This document shows positions 7,992 to 17,657 of a stretch of DNA of 64,000 nt, piece after piece. Positions within the stretch are counted from its first letter, which is position 1; each line of letters opens with the position of its first letter. This stretch comes from an uncultured Clostridia bacterium (lineage in GTDB: Bacteria > Bacillota > Clostridia > TANB77 > CAG-508). The notes under the pieces were generated by a model. It was not told the origin of the DNA and did not search any database. It worked only from the letters and a program-made list of their open reading frames with translations. Location of the stretch: NCBI GenBank assembly GCA_934182605.1, contig CAKPRQ010000003.1:106879-170878 (forward strand), read 5' to 3'. The translations under genes and the position numbers were made by a program.

Positions 7992-9215
7992 TTAAAGTTC
8001 ACTAATCTTTATATCTCTAACATGGTTAATTTTTTCCCATTTTACAGTTGGTTTTATTAAACATTTTATATTTATTAAAATCCAAGAACCTAAAAAGAAT
8101 GGATATGCTATTAAGCCCTTAATCATAGGTTTTATTGGTCTTTTATCTAATAATAAAATTAATACTGCTGTTACTATTGGTAATAAGAATGTTGCAAATA
8201 TATATTTTCCATAATTAAATATTAAATCTATTCCTGTCATACCACCAGTTGCATATATTATACTATTTATTGCTAACAATAAGAAAGTTATAAGCATCAT
8301 TGGGATTCCTAATATATATAAGAAACCATCAAAATTCATTAATGTTTTATTTTTAGCAATTCCTTTTATTAAATCTACTGTATAATATTTTGCACATTGT
8401 AAGTGTCCTACTGTCCATCTTGATCTTTGTGACCAAGATTGTTTAAATCCTATTGGTTGCTCATCGTATACTTTAGCATCAACAGCCCATCCTAATTTTC
8501 TTCCTTTTGCTATGCTTTTTAAAGAAAATTCTATATCTTCTGTTAATGTTTTTGTATTCCAACCTTCTTTTCTTACTATATCCATTTTTACCATAAAGCC
8601 TGTTCCATTTATAAGTGGAGATAATCCTACATTATATCTAGCTAAATGATAAAATCTATTCATTGTCCAGTAGAATATTGCATATCCTGCTGATATCCAA
8701 CTATCTGTTGGGTTTTTAATATCTCTATATCCTTGTACGATTTCTTCACCTTGACAAAGTTTTCTATTCATTTGTGTTATGAAATCTGGCATTACAATAT
8801 TATCGGCATCAAATACACAAAAAGCATCATAATCTGAACCATCTGTTACTTTTTTATTTAAAAACCATTGCAAAGCATACCCTTTAGTCTTTTTAGTTTC
8901 ATCAAATCTTTCATATACAATAGCTCCTGCATTCCTTGCTATTTGTGCTGTATTATCTGTACAGTTATCTGCTATTACATATATGTCTAAAAGATTTTTA
9001 TCATAATCTTGATTTTTTAAACTTTCTATTAAATTTGCTACTACTCCTGCTTCATTATGTGCTGGTATTATAGCCATAAATTTATGATTTTTATTTTTAA
9101 TTAATGGCTTATCTTTTAATTTTATAAGTGCAGTCGCACTAATTAAAATCTGATATAACCAAAATATCGTAATAATCCATACTAATGCGATTTGTAAAAT
9201 ACCTAAATAATCCAT
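7992..9215 (-). CDS. Membrane family 2 glycosyltransferase
   Basis: A 407-residue processive-type GT2 with an N-terminal membrane helix (about 3-25), a cytoplasmic catalytic domain and three or four C-terminal helices (about 290-390). Motifs: IIPAHNEAGVV, ADNCTDNT, FDADNIV (metal-binding Asp pair), TLTEDIEFSLK and QRSRWTVGHLQ. These are the D,D,TED,QxxRW set of cellulose/hyaluronan-type and N-acetylglucosaminyl transferases. I chose the ATG at 9213-9215 because AAGGAAGG lies just upstream; an in-frame ATG 19 codons earlier has no site. It appears monocistronic. The sugar donor cannot be read from sequence. Confidence 0.85.
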   Translation of the reverse strand: MDYLGILQIALVWIITIFWLYQILISATALIKLKDKPLIKNKNHKFMAIIPAHNEAGVVANLIESLKNQDYDKNLLDIYVIADNCTDNTAQIARNAGAIVYERFDETKKTKGYALQWFLNKKVTDGSDYDAFCVFDADNIVMPDFITQMNRKLCQGEEIVQGYRDIKNPTDSWISAGYAIFYWTMNRFYHLARYNVGLSPLINGTGFMVKMDIVRKEGWNTKTLTEDIEFSLKSIAKGRKLGWAVDAKVYDEQPIGFKQSWSQRSRWTVGHLQCAKYYTVDLIKGIAKNKTLMNFDGFLYILGIPMMLITFLLLAINSIIYATGGMTGIDLIFNYGKYIFATFLLPIVTAVLILLLDKRPIKPMIKGLIAYPFFLGSWILINIKCLIKPTVKWEKINHVRDIKISEL

Positions 9216-9305
9216 AATTTTTTCCTTCCTTTTATTTTTTCTTATATTACACTTTTTTTCAAAAAAAGTCAAGATTTTTAAGAAAATTTTAATAATTTAT
9301 AATTT

Positions 9306-9454
9306 GTTACAATTCAGTAAGAAAACATATAGTTTTAGCATAATCGTGTATATAGCTATTTGCGAGTCAAGACCCAGATTGTGTTACCCTAGCTATGTTT
9401 TGACTAAAAATAGCTATATATCACGATTTTATAAAATACCATCTGAATTGTAAT
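9306..9454. repeat. Palindromic MITE-like element, copy B
   Basis: About 149 bp, left end GTTACAATTCAGTAAG, right end CTGAATTGTAAT (one changed base). The loop reads GTCAAGACCCAGATTGTGTTA. It ends 2 bp before the pnp stop codon (9457-9459), so it lies directly in the pnp 3' end. No convincing 8-bp duplication remains. Confidence 0.8.
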
Positions 9455-9456
9455 TT

Positions 9457-11613
9457 TTATTCTTTATTTGTTTTTAAGAAACTTTCTTCATCATCCAATT
9501 CATCTTCATCATCTTCTTCTAAACCAATTCTCGTTAAGTCTATTTTTCCATGTTCATCTATTTGTAATACTTTTACTTCTACTACATCTCCAACTTTAAA
9601 TAAGTCTTCTGGTCTTTTTACTCTTTTTTTAGACATTTTAGATACATGAAGTAAACCTTCTTTTCCTCCACCTAAATCTATAAATGCACCAAATGGCATT
9701 AATTTTACTACTGTTCCTTCATATATTTGCCCAGGTTCTATTTCTCTTACTATTTCATGTATAATTTCATACGCTCTTGTTGCTTTATCTGTGTCGTCAG
9801 AGTAAATAAATACTTTTCCATCTTCTTCTATATCTATTTTTACTCCAGTTTCTTCTATAATTTTGTTTATAACTTTACCACCTGCACCTATTACATCTCT
9901 TATTTTTTCTACATCTATTTTAAAGTTAATTATTTTTGGAGCATATTTTGATACTTCATCTCTAGGTTTGTCTATTTGTTTCAACATTACTTCATTTAAT
10001 ATATATAATCTTGCTTTTCTAGTTCTTTCAAAAGCTTCTTCTATAATATTATATGTTAGTCCATCTATTTTAATGTCTACTTGTATTGCTGTTATACCAT
10101 TTTTTGTTCCACCTACTTTAAAGTCCATGTCTCCAAAGAAATCTTCCAATCCTTGTATATCTGTTAACATTACATAGTTATCTGGGTTTTCTTCATCTGT
10201 TACAAGTCCTGTTGATATTCCTGCTACTGGTTCTTTTATAGGAACTCCTGCATCCATTAAAGCTAATGTACTTCCACATATACTAGCTTGAGATGTTGAA
10301 CCATTTGAACTTAATACCTCTGATACTACTCTTATTGTATAAGGAAATTCTTCTTCTGATGGTATTACTGGCTCTAATGCTCTTTCTGCTAAAGCTCCAT
10401 GTCCTATTTCTCTTCTGCCTTGTGCTTTTGCTGGTCTTGCTTCTCCTACGCTATATGGTGGGAAATAATAATGGTGCATATATCTTTTACTTGTTTGTGT
10501 ATCTATTCCATCTAATAATTGGTCTTCATTTGCCATTCCTAAAGTTGCTACAGACATTACTTGCGTTTGCCCTCTTGTAAATATTGCGCTTCCATGTGTT
10601 CTTGGTAATACTCCAACTTCACATGATAATGGTCTTATTTCATCTATTTTTCTACCATCTACTCTCTTTTTATCATGTAATATCATTTCTCTTACACATT
10701 TCTTTTCTAATTTATATATAGCATCTGCAATTTTAGTTTTATTTTCTTCTAAAGCTTCTTCACCGTGAATTTCTTTATATCTTTCTTCTATTTTTGAAGT
10801 CAATTCTTCCATATGTTCATCTCTAAGTGTTTTATCCACAGCTTGTACACCTTTTTTCATCTCATCTTTAAATTCTTTTTCTATTTCAGTATAAATTTCT
10901 TCATCTACAACGAAAGGTGTATATTCAAATTTAGGTTTTCCTATTTCTTTTTGAATTTTACTTATAAATGTACATAATTTCTTTATTTCTTTATGTCCTT
11001 TTTTTATAGCTTCTAACATAGTTTTATCTGGTAATTCTTTTGCTCCCGCTTCTATCATAGCTATTTTTTCTTTAGTTCCAGCTACTAATAAATTAAGAAT
11101 ACTTTTTTCTCTTTCTTCTTCTGTTGGATTTATTACAACTTCATTATCTACATAACCAACTTGTACTGCTGCTGTAGGTCCGTTAAATGGGATATCTGAT
11201 ATTGATAATGCTATTGAAGTTCCCAACATTGCACATACTTCTGGTGAATTATCTTGTTCTACAGATACTACTAATGCATTAACACATACATCATTTCTAA
11301 AATCTTTTGGAAATAATGGTCTTATAGGTCTATCTATAGCTCTTGCTGTTAAAATAGCCTTATCTGCTGGTTTTCCTTCCTTTCTTTGGAAACTTCCTGG
11401 AATTTTTCCTACTGCATATAATCTCTCTTCATAATCTACTGATAATGGGAAAAAGTCTATCCCTTCTCTTGGTTCCTTTGAAGCTGTTACGTTTACAAGT
11501 ACAGCTGTATCTCCATATCTTACTAAACAACTTCCGTTAGCTAGTTCACACATTTTTCCTGTTTCTACAACTAACTTTCTTCCTGCTAATTCTGTTTCAA
11601 ATTTTTTAAACAT
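9457..11613 (-). CDS. pnp: Polyribonucleotide nucleotidyltransferase (PNPase)
   Basis: A 718-residue protein of normal family length, with two RNase PH domains (about 1-225 and 310-545), a KH domain (IGAGGKVINKIIEETGVKID, about 560-615) and an S1 domain (EGTVVKLMPFGAFIDLGGGK, about 625-690), then an acidic tail. It degrades RNA 3' to 5' by phosphorolysis. It lies downstream of rpsO in the conserved rpsO-pnp order, but a hairpin at 11742-11772 separates the two. Its stop codon abuts repeat copy B. Confidence 0.97.
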   Translation of the reverse strand: MFKKFETELAGRKLVVETGKMCELANGSCLVRYGDTAVLVNVTASKEPREGIDFFPLSVDYEERLYAVGKIPGSFQRKEGKPADKAILTARAIDRPIRPLFPKDFRNDVCVNALVVSVEQDNSPEVCAMLGTSIALSISDIPFNGPTAAVQVGYVDNEVVINPTEEEREKSILNLLVAGTKEKIAMIEAGAKELPDKTMLEAIKKGHKEIKKLCTFISKIQKEIGKPKFEYTPFVVDEEIYTEIEKEFKDEMKKGVQAVDKTLRDEHMEELTSKIEERYKEIHGEEALEENKTKIADAIYKLEKKCVREMILHDKKRVDGRKIDEIRPLSCEVGVLPRTHGSAIFTRGQTQVMSVATLGMANEDQLLDGIDTQTSKRYMHHYYFPPYSVGEARPAKAQGRREIGHGALAERALEPVIPSEEEFPYTIRVVSEVLSSNGSTSQASICGSTLALMDAGVPIKEPVAGISTGLVTDEENPDNYVMLTDIQGLEDFFGDMDFKVGGTKNGITAIQVDIKIDGLTYNIIEEAFERTRKARLYILNEVMLKQIDKPRDEVSKYAPKIINFKIDVEKIRDVIGAGGKVINKIIEETGVKIDIEEDGKVFIYSDDTDKATRAYEIIHEIVREIEPGQIYEGTVVKLMPFGAFIDLGGGKEGLLHVSKMSKKRVKRPEDLFKVGDVVEVKVLQIDEHGKIDLTRIGLEEDDEDELDDEESFLKTNKE

Positions 11614-11741
11614 TTTTTAAATCCTCCTAAAAATTATTTATAACAATATTTGCAGAAAGAGTAACCTCTATTAAGAAATTTAAGTTTAAATTTTTTAATA
11701 CAAGCTACTACTCATTGCAAATATATTATATGCTATAAAAT

Positions 11742-11772
11742 AAGAGCAAAAAGATACAATTTTTTTGCCCTT
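11742..11772 (-). terminator. Terminator between rpsO and pnp
   Basis: The minus strand reads AAGGGCAAAAAAA, a short loop, then complementary CTTTTTGCTCTT. It follows the rpsO stop by 9 bp. Partial read-through into pnp is likely, given the conserved gene pair. Confidence 0.6.
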
Positions 11773-11780
11773 ATTATCAA

Positions 11781-12044
11781 TTATTTTCTTAAACTTAATT
11801 TATCAACAATTGCTCTATATCTTTCGATATCAGTTTTTGCTAAATAATTTAATAAACTTCTTCTTTTACCAATCATTTTATAAAGTCCTCTTCTTGAATG
11901 ATTGTCTTTTTTGTGAACTTTTAAATGTTCTGTTAATTCAGCAATTCTTTCTGATAATAAAGCTATTTGTACCTCAGATGATCCTGTATCGTTAGAATCT
12001 CTTTGATATGTTTTTATTATTTCTTGTTTTCTTTCTGCTGTCAT
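11781..12044 (-). CDS. rpsO: 30S ribosomal protein S15
   Basis: An 87-residue protein, the normal S15 length, with the family core DTGSSEVQIALLSERIAELT, HKKDNHSRRGLYKMIGKRR and LLNYLAKTDIERY. S15 binds 16S rRNA helices 20-22 in early 30S assembly. It has a strong promoter (12136-12164) and an AGGAGGTG-type site before the ATG. The roughly 90-nt leader could carry an S15 autoregulatory fold, common in bacteria, but I cannot assign a known class. Confidence 0.98.
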   Translation of the reverse strand: MTAERKQEIIKTYQRDSNDTGSSEVQIALLSERIAELTEHLKVHKKDNHSRRGLYKMIGKRRSLLNYLAKTDIERYRAIVDKLSLRK

Positions 12045-12135
12045 TTAATACACCTCCATATTTTTTTATTCCTAAAACCTAGTTTAAGTGGTGTTATTTA
12101 CCTTAAACAAAGTAATAGGTACTTCAACCTTTTTT

Positions 12136-12164
12136 ATTATACTACAAAAATACTTACTTGTCAA
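12136..12164 (-). promoter_or_regulatory. Sigma-A promoter of rpsO
   Basis: On the minus strand TTGACA, a 17-bp spacer and TATAAT: a perfect consensus about 90 bp upstream of the rpsO start. Confidence 0.85.
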
Positions 12165-12197
12165 ATTTTTTACACATTTATTTTTAAGCAAATTTTA

Positions 12198-12227
12198 CGT
12201 ATATTTAGAATTTTTTTACAAATACTA
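12198..12227 (+). promoter_or_regulatory. Possible forespore (sigma F/G) promoter
   Basis: CGTATA, a 17-bp spacer and AATACTA resemble sigma F/G elements (GTATA and CATACTA-like) 25 bp before the start of the four-helix protein. This is a match by eye to a loose consensus. Confidence 0.3.
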
Positions 12228-12252
12228 TTTAAAAAGTTAGGAGGTTTTATTA

Positions 12253-12678
12253 ATGGAAAATATTGAAATTTTAAATGAAGTGCACAAAGGTGCTAAAATG
12301 GGTATGGAATCTATTGATACTATCGCTGATAAAACAGAAGATGTTAATTTAAAAAAAGTTTTAACTTCTCAATATAAAGAGTACAAAAAAATATATGATA
12401 ATTCAGAAATTTTACTTGCTAAACACGATGGTACTCCCGAAGATATTCCCCCTATGCAAAATGTTATGACTTGGATGGGTATACAAATGAATACTTTAAC
12501 TGATACTAGTAATAATAAACTAGCAGATCTTATGATACAAGGTATAAATATGGGAATTATTAAAGGTAATGAAATTTTAAATCATGAAAAAGATATGCCT
12601 AATGAGACTAAAAAACTTGTGACTGATTATGTTGCTCTTCAAGAAAGAAATTTAGATGAGATGAAAAAGTGGTTGTAG
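12253..12678 (+). CDS. Small all-helical protein, ferritin-like/DUF2383-like
   Basis: A 141-residue protein with four predicted helices and no signal peptide. It begins MENIEILNEVHKGAKMGMES, and a HEKDMPNETKKLVTDYVAL stretch near the end carries a His-Glu pair. The overall pattern resembles small ferritin-like four-helix bundles (DUF2383 type), often linked to spores or stress. The family call is from pattern only. AGGAGG lies 6 nt before the ATG. It stands alone with its own terminator. Confidence 0.6.
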   Translation: MENIEILNEVHKGAKMGMESIDTIADKTEDVNLKKVLTSQYKEYKKIYDNSEILLAKHDGTPEDIPPMQNVMTWMGIQMNTLTDTSNNKLADLMIQGINMGIIKGNEILNHEKDMPNETKKLVTDYVALQERNLDEMKKWL

Positions 12679-12705
12679 TTTTTTTTATTTTATCAATTTA
12701 AAGAT

Positions 12706-12753
12706 TAAAAAATAAGGAATAAATTATACATATTATAATTTGTCCCTTTTTGT
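12706..12753. terminator. Terminator after the four-helix protein gene
   Basis: An AAGGAATAAATTATA arm and a TATAATTTGTCCCTT arm with a short loop, with A and T runs on either side. It can serve the plus-strand gene and the minus-strand fragment. Confidence 0.7.
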
Positions 12754-12754
12754 T

Positions 12755-13054
12755 TTATTGTAATTCTATATCTTTCCAGGATTCGTAGTTTTTAATCTGC
12801 TTTTCCATAAAATCACTTATTAAACATAAACATCTATTATTCATATCATACACGTCTTGTTTTTCATTGTTTGGTAAAATATAATTAGACATGTTTCCAA
12901 TATATATATATTCTAATATATATTTTCGTGTAGAATTTTCTATACCTACAAAACATTTATACAATATATTCTCAAATTTCCCTTTATATCCTGCAGGATA
13001 TAAACCTTGTGGTAAGTACGGAATATCCTTATTGTAAAAAAATATGTAATAAGC
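12755..13054 (-). pseudogene. C-terminal gene fragment, unknown family
   Basis: An open frame of 100 codons with no good start: a TTG at 12964 would give 69 residues, but the frame stays open with protein-like sequence (KDIPYLPQGLYPAGYKGKFE) up to a TAG at 13055-13057. The pattern IPYLPQGLYPAGYKGKFENI faintly resembles the effector-binding (GyrI-like) domain of MerR-type regulators, but no DNA-binding part is present. It is best read as a 5'-truncated remnant just downstream of comEC. Confidence 0.4.
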
Positions 13055-13071
13055 CTAACAAAATATAAATT

Positions 13072-15609
13072 TCAAGGCTCAAATACTATCTCTCCTTCCA
13101 CATCTGTTCTCCTTACAATTATATTTCTATTTTCTAATCTTTCAAGAATTTCTTCACTAGGATGTCCGAATATATTATTTCTGCCAACAGATATAACAGC
13201 AATTTTAGGACTTACTAATTCTAAAAAACTTTCTATTGTAGAAGTTTTAGAGCCGTGATGTGCAACTTTTAATATATCTGCTTTTAATTTATTTGTTCCT
13301 CTATATAAATTAACTAATTTCTCTTCTGCAATTTTTTCTATATCGCCTGTATATAATATACTTATATTTCTATCTTTATATTTAAATACTAAAGAGTTAT
13401 TATTTATCGCATTCTGAGAAATGTATTCTTTTACATTTTCTAATGGAAATAATACTTCTATATATGCGTTTTTATCTATTTTTATAACATCACCTTTTTT
13501 AGCTAATATCAAATTTATCTTTTTCTCTTTTACTATATCTAAAAATTTTCCATAATTTTCTGCCATTTCAAATTGTTTACTAAATATTATGTTTTCTACC
13601 TTTATATTTTTTAAAACTGTTAATAAACCTTGCACGTGGTCTGAATCGAAATGAGATATTATTACGAAGTCTAATTTATTTATTCTTCTATCTAATAAGT
13701 ATGGCAATGTGGTGTTTTTTCCTACATCATAACTTTCACTTCCTCCTCCATCTATTAAAATCTTCTTATTTTTTTCTGTTATTATTAAACTGCAATCCCC
13801 TTGCCCTACATCTACGAAATAAACTTTTGTATTAAAATTGAATATTCCTATATCTATACTTATAATAATTATTATATAGCATACTAAAATTATCTTAAGT
13901 ATTTTAAAAAATATTTTATAATATTTCCTTACTTTTCTTTTTATAACATCTTCCTTAGCTATATACATACCAATAAAAATTAATATTAAAATATAATATA
14001 ATAATACAGAAAATAAATAAGGAGTTTTTAGATATAAATTAGCATTTGGCAATTTGGATATATTATTTGTCATTATGTTTGTAAATACCAATAAGAAATT
14101 TTCTATGTCATTTAAGTATATAGATATTGGAAAAATTATATAAGAAAAAAATATTATTATAAAGCCTAAAATTACTACTACACCTATAATAGGTGCTACT
14201 ATCAGATTAGATATTAAGAAATATAAAGAAAAGTTATTAAAATTTAATAAAATTATTGGGAATACAAATAACTGTGCTGATATACATACTACTATTGCGT
14301 CTATAAAAAATCTTTTTACTACTAAAATTTTTCCTAAAATAAATTCTTTTAATTTCTCTCTTTTAACACCCTTGTTATTAAACGTTTCTTCTTTGTATAT
14401 CTCACCTTTTCGTCTTCTATATTCTTCTACAACTTTCATTCCTAAAACTATTCCAATTGTACCTAAGTATGATAATTGATAACTTAAACTTAATAAAATA
14501 TATGGATTATACAATAAAGTTATAAGACTTGCTATTGAAATATTTACCCAGAAATCTGACCTACGTTTTACTAAAAAGGAAATTAAAAAAATTATCCCCA
14601 TTATACTAGCTCTTACAACTGACGGTGCAAAATTCGTTAGAAACATAAAAAATATTATTATTAGAATTGTTACTATATGTATACATTTTTTAGAAATTCC
14701 AAATAATCTTAATATAAATATACTGCATATTATAATGTAAGAAATATGCATTCCAGATACAGCAAGTATATGTGAAAGACTAACTATTTTAAAATTTTCT
14801 GTTTGTTCATCTGTTATTTCTTCTACTTCACCTATAAGAATTCCTTTTAACAAAGCCTTTTCTTCAATATTATCTATATATAAATTATCTAACTGTTTTT
14901 CAAAACTATTTTTTACTTTATTAGATAACATATATGTACTACTTAAATAATTTTCACCTAAAACTTTTACTTTATTTTTTTGAATTTTAAAAGTTCCATA
15001 TACATTTATAGTTTTTAAATATTCTTTATAGCTAAAACCTTTATAATTAGTACTATCTTCTGCTTCTTGGAATACACCTTCGAAACATATTAAATCTCCA
15101 TATTTTATATTGCTTTTATCATTTTTATCTAGTTTTATATAACAATATGTATTATTATATTTTTTTATATTAATACTCTCTATCTTAACTTTATACATGT
15201 TACTGAATTCTTTTTCTTCTTTATCACTAACAACTATAGCATATACTTTTATATTTTTATTTGCCAGCAAATTTATATCATCTAAAAAATCTTGAAATTT
15301 TTCTGACTTAAAACTTAATAATAAAAATCCGATTATTATAAATATTCCAAATGGAATTAATACTGATTTATCTATATATAATTTTAAATATCTTAAGAAG
15401 ATATATAAGAATTTAAAGAATTTACCAAAAAACATTTTGCTTGTTTTAAATTTAAAAATTATACTTAAAAATGATTTATTTCTTAATAACAGTAATAAAA
15501 TTATGACAAAAATCGACAAAAAAAGGATTATACTTTTACTAAAGTATAATCCCATTATTATTCCAATTATTAATCCAAAATTTGCTACTGCTATTAAACG
15601 ATACTTCAT
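13072..15609 (-). CDS. comEC: ComEC/Rec2 DNA uptake channel
   Basis: An 845-residue protein with N-terminal membrane segments (to about 100), a DUF4131-like OB region (about 115-215), the multi-helix Competence domain (about 250-560: LSHILAVSGMHISYI) and a C-terminal metallo-beta-lactamase domain (about 590-845: VDVGQGDCSLI, SHFDSDHVQG, AHHGSKTST). ComEC imports single-stranded DNA in transformation, and the lactamase-like domain may degrade the other strand. An intact full-length gene suggests that competence is possible; no other com genes are in the window. Confidence 0.93.
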   Translation of the reverse strand: MKYRLIAVANFGLIIGIIMGLYFSKSIILFLSIFVIILLLLLRNKSFLSIIFKFKTSKMFFGKFFKFLYIFLRYLKLYIDKSVLIPFGIFIIIGFLLLSFKSEKFQDFLDDINLLANKNIKVYAIVVSDKEEKEFSNMYKVKIESINIKKYNNTYCYIKLDKNDKSNIKYGDLICFEGVFQEAEDSTNYKGFSYKEYLKTINVYGTFKIQKNKVKVLGENYLSSTYMLSNKVKNSFEKQLDNLYIDNIEEKALLKGILIGEVEEITDEQTENFKIVSLSHILAVSGMHISYIIICSIFILRLFGISKKCIHIVTILIIIFFMFLTNFAPSVVRASIMGIIFLISFLVKRRSDFWVNISIASLITLLYNPYILLSLSYQLSYLGTIGIVLGMKVVEEYRRRKGEIYKEETFNNKGVKREKLKEFILGKILVVKRFFIDAIVVCISAQLFVFPIILLNFNNFSLYFLISNLIVAPIIGVVVILGFIIIFFSYIIFPISIYLNDIENFLLVFTNIMTNNISKLPNANLYLKTPYLFSVLLYYILILIFIGMYIAKEDVIKRKVRKYYKIFFKILKIILVCYIIIIISIDIGIFNFNTKVYFVDVGQGDCSLIITEKNKKILIDGGGSESYDVGKNTTLPYLLDRRINKLDFVIISHFDSDHVQGLLTVLKNIKVENIIFSKQFEMAENYGKFLDIVKEKKINLILAKKGDVIKIDKNAYIEVLFPLENVKEYISQNAINNNSLVFKYKDRNISILYTGDIEKIAEEKLVNLYRGTNKLKADILKVAHHGSKTSTIESFLELVSPKIAVISVGRNNIFGHPSEEILERLENRNIIVRRTDVEGEIVFEP

Positions 15610-15636
15610 TAAGTCTCCTTCTTAATTTAATTCTTA

Positions 15637-16860
15637 TTATATTAATCTTCTACCTTCAACAAATCTTGTATCATAATAACCACTCATTATAGTATCTGTT
15701 GTTACACCAGTATTTGAATTTTCTGCGTGAACAATTCTACCATTACCAATATAAATACCAGCATGGCCTATTGATGTATTTGAGTAATTATTAAATATAA
15801 CTAAATCTCCTGGTACTAAATTTTCTTTACTTACATATTGACCATAATTTGATTGTGTTACTGCATTATGTGGTAAACTAATTCCAAATTGTTGATATAC
15901 ATACATTGTAAATCCTGAACAGTCAAATGATGTTGGTCCAGAACCTCCATATACATAACCATAACCTATATATTGTTTTGCAAATTCTGCTACAGAATTA
16001 CCAGATGCACTTGATATTAAAGCAGCACTCTTTTCACTTGAAACTGGATTAGCTGTTCTATTTATAGAACTTCTGCTTGTTACTTCTGTTTTTTCATCAG
16101 AAACTAAATTTGCAAATATATATGCTACACTATCTCCATTTTTAATCTTATACCATTCGCCTAAATCTTCTATTATTTGTACTTCTTCATTTAATACTGC
16201 CATATCAACTACCTCAGAATCTGTAGACGCTTCTGCTCTTATATTAGCACTCGTAACATTTACATATCCTGTTTTAGTTTCAGTAGTATTTGTTTCGCTA
16301 TTAGTATCAGGTGTTTCTGTATTACTTATTTTATCAAAATTTTCAATATATTTATTTAGAACCCATCCCTTAATACTATCAACTTCTATACAACTCCAAT
16401 TATTTATTGTTTCTATTATATTTATAGAAGTTGCATTTTCTACTGTTTTTATCGAACTTGAAATTAAAGCTGGCAATATATATACATTTGTATTTGCTTT
16501 CAACTTAATTTCACCATTATCATTTGTATTTGTGTTATCTACTGTATTACCATCTGTTGTTTGATTATTTTCATCTGTTGTGGAAGGAATATCTTGATCT
16601 AATCTTATATATTCCGCAGCAACGTAACCTTCGTATCCATCAAAAGAAATTTTATACCAATCTCCTTCTTTAGAAATTACTTCAAGTTTATCTCCTTCAT
16701 CTAAGTTTCTTAAAATATTTGAATATGTCGTTGGTTCTTTTCTAAGTCTTAAAGTCTCCGTTATTACTGTTGCTGTTTCAGCATAACTAACTGACATTAT
16801 AAGCTGACCTATCGTTATTGCAGAGATTATCGTTAGTGTAAGCTTTCGAGCTTTTTCCAT
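15637..16860 (-). CDS. Secreted SH3-domain NlpC/P60 peptidoglycan endopeptidase
   Basis: A 407-residue protein with a signal peptide (about 1-27), three bacterial SH3 domains (about 30-90, 115-180, 195-260) and a C-terminal NlpC/P60 domain (about 285-407). Catalytic residues are visible: Cys in FDCSGFTMYVY, His in GHAGIYIGNG, and a third polar residue in RIVHAENS. It should cut D-Glu/meso-DAP linkages in stem peptides. It is 27 bp downstream of comEC and co-directional, an arrangement with no clear functional meaning. Confidence 0.9.
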   Translation of the reverse strand: MEKARKLTLTIISAITIGQLIMSVSYAETATVITETLRLRKEPTTYSNILRNLDEGDKLEVISKEGDWYKISFDGYEGYVAAEYIRLDQDIPSTTDENNQTTDGNTVDNTNTNDNGEIKLKANTNVYILPALISSSIKTVENATSINIIETINNWSCIEVDSIKGWVLNKYIENFDKISNTETPDTNSETNTTETKTGYVNVTSANIRAEASTDSEVVDMAVLNEEVQIIEDLGEWYKIKNGDSVAYIFANLVSDEKTEVTSRSSINRTANPVSSEKSAALISSASGNSVAEFAKQYIGYGYVYGGSGPTSFDCSGFTMYVYQQFGISLPHNAVTQSNYGQYVSKENLVPGDLVIFNNYSNTSIGHAGIYIGNGRIVHAENSNTGVTTDTIMSGYYDTRFVEGRRLI

Positions 16861-16964
16861 TTCTTTATATCTTCCTTTCTTAACACGACTATTCCTATTA
16901 TACTATTTTTTTTTACTTTTGTCAAATTTTAGAAAAATTGTCAGTAATTAAAAGTAAAAAAATA

Positions 16965-17112
16965 CTTATAATTCAGTAAGAAATACAAGCTTTCAAAAAA
17001 TCTTGATATATAGCTATTTGCAAGTCAAGACCCAGATTGTGTAGCCCTAATTATGTTTTGACTAAAAATAGCTATATATCAAGATTTTACTAAATTTATG
17101 CTGAACAGTAAC
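16965..17112. repeat. Palindromic MITE-like element, copy C
   Basis: 148 bp. The left end is altered (CTTATAATTCAGTAAG) and the right end is CTGAACAGTAAC. The arms are TCTTGATATATAGCTATTT and its complement; the loop contains GTCAAGACCCAGATTGTGTAG. It is flanked by a perfect 8-bp direct repeat AAAAAATA (16957-16964 and 17113-17120). Confidence 0.85.
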
Positions 17113-17183
17113 AAAAAATATAGTAAACATCCACTTATTTTACTATATTTTTCTTTATATTAAATTCATCCTACTATGTAAAG

Positions 17184-17657
17184 TTAAATTTTCATCTCAC
17201 TAAATTTATAGAAAATTTCTCCGTTTTCTTTTAATTGAATTCCATTAGGTAGTATAATTTCTAAAGTTGCATAATTCACAACTAAAATATTGTTGCCAAA
17301 ATTTTCTAACCCCAATTCATCTAACAAATCTTGGTTCCAAGCATAATACTTATCATAGTTTTCTTCATCTTCTTTTATAATTTCTTTTTCTTTTAAAATA
17401 TTTGATATAGAGATTATATCTTCATTTTGTGAATCTTTTAATTTTTCACCTTTTAATAAAGTTTCGTCTTCTTTTATTACAGATTGTTCATTTATAACTT
17501 TGATTTTAGCTTGAACCTGCAATAAACTTGTATTAATATCTTCTATATTTGTTTTTGTAAGAATTTCTATACCATTACCATTATTTTTAATTCCATAATA
17601 TGCTATGCCACATAATGTGATTATTATTAATATTATTATTACTGTTCTTAATTTCAT
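17184..17657 (-). CDS. Membrane-anchored protein of unknown function
   Basis: A 157-residue protein with one N-terminal membrane helix (about 4-23) and an extracytoplasmic region rich in Glu, Lys and Ile. The centre is coiled-coil-like (NIEDINTSLLQVQAKIKVI), and the C-terminal part contains a DLLDELGLENFGNNILVVNY segment. I do not recognise the family. It overlaps the LiaF-like gene upstream by 4 bp (ATGA-type coupling), so the two are probably co-translated and may act together in envelope stress. Confidence 0.7.
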   Translation of the reverse strand: MKLRTVIIILIIITLCGIAYYGIKNNGNGIEILTKTNIEDINTSLLQVQAKIKVINEQSVIKEDETLLKGEKLKDSQNEDIISISNILKEKEIIKEDEENYDKYYAWNQDLLDELGLENFGNNILVVNYATLEIILPNGIQLKENGEIFYKFSEMKI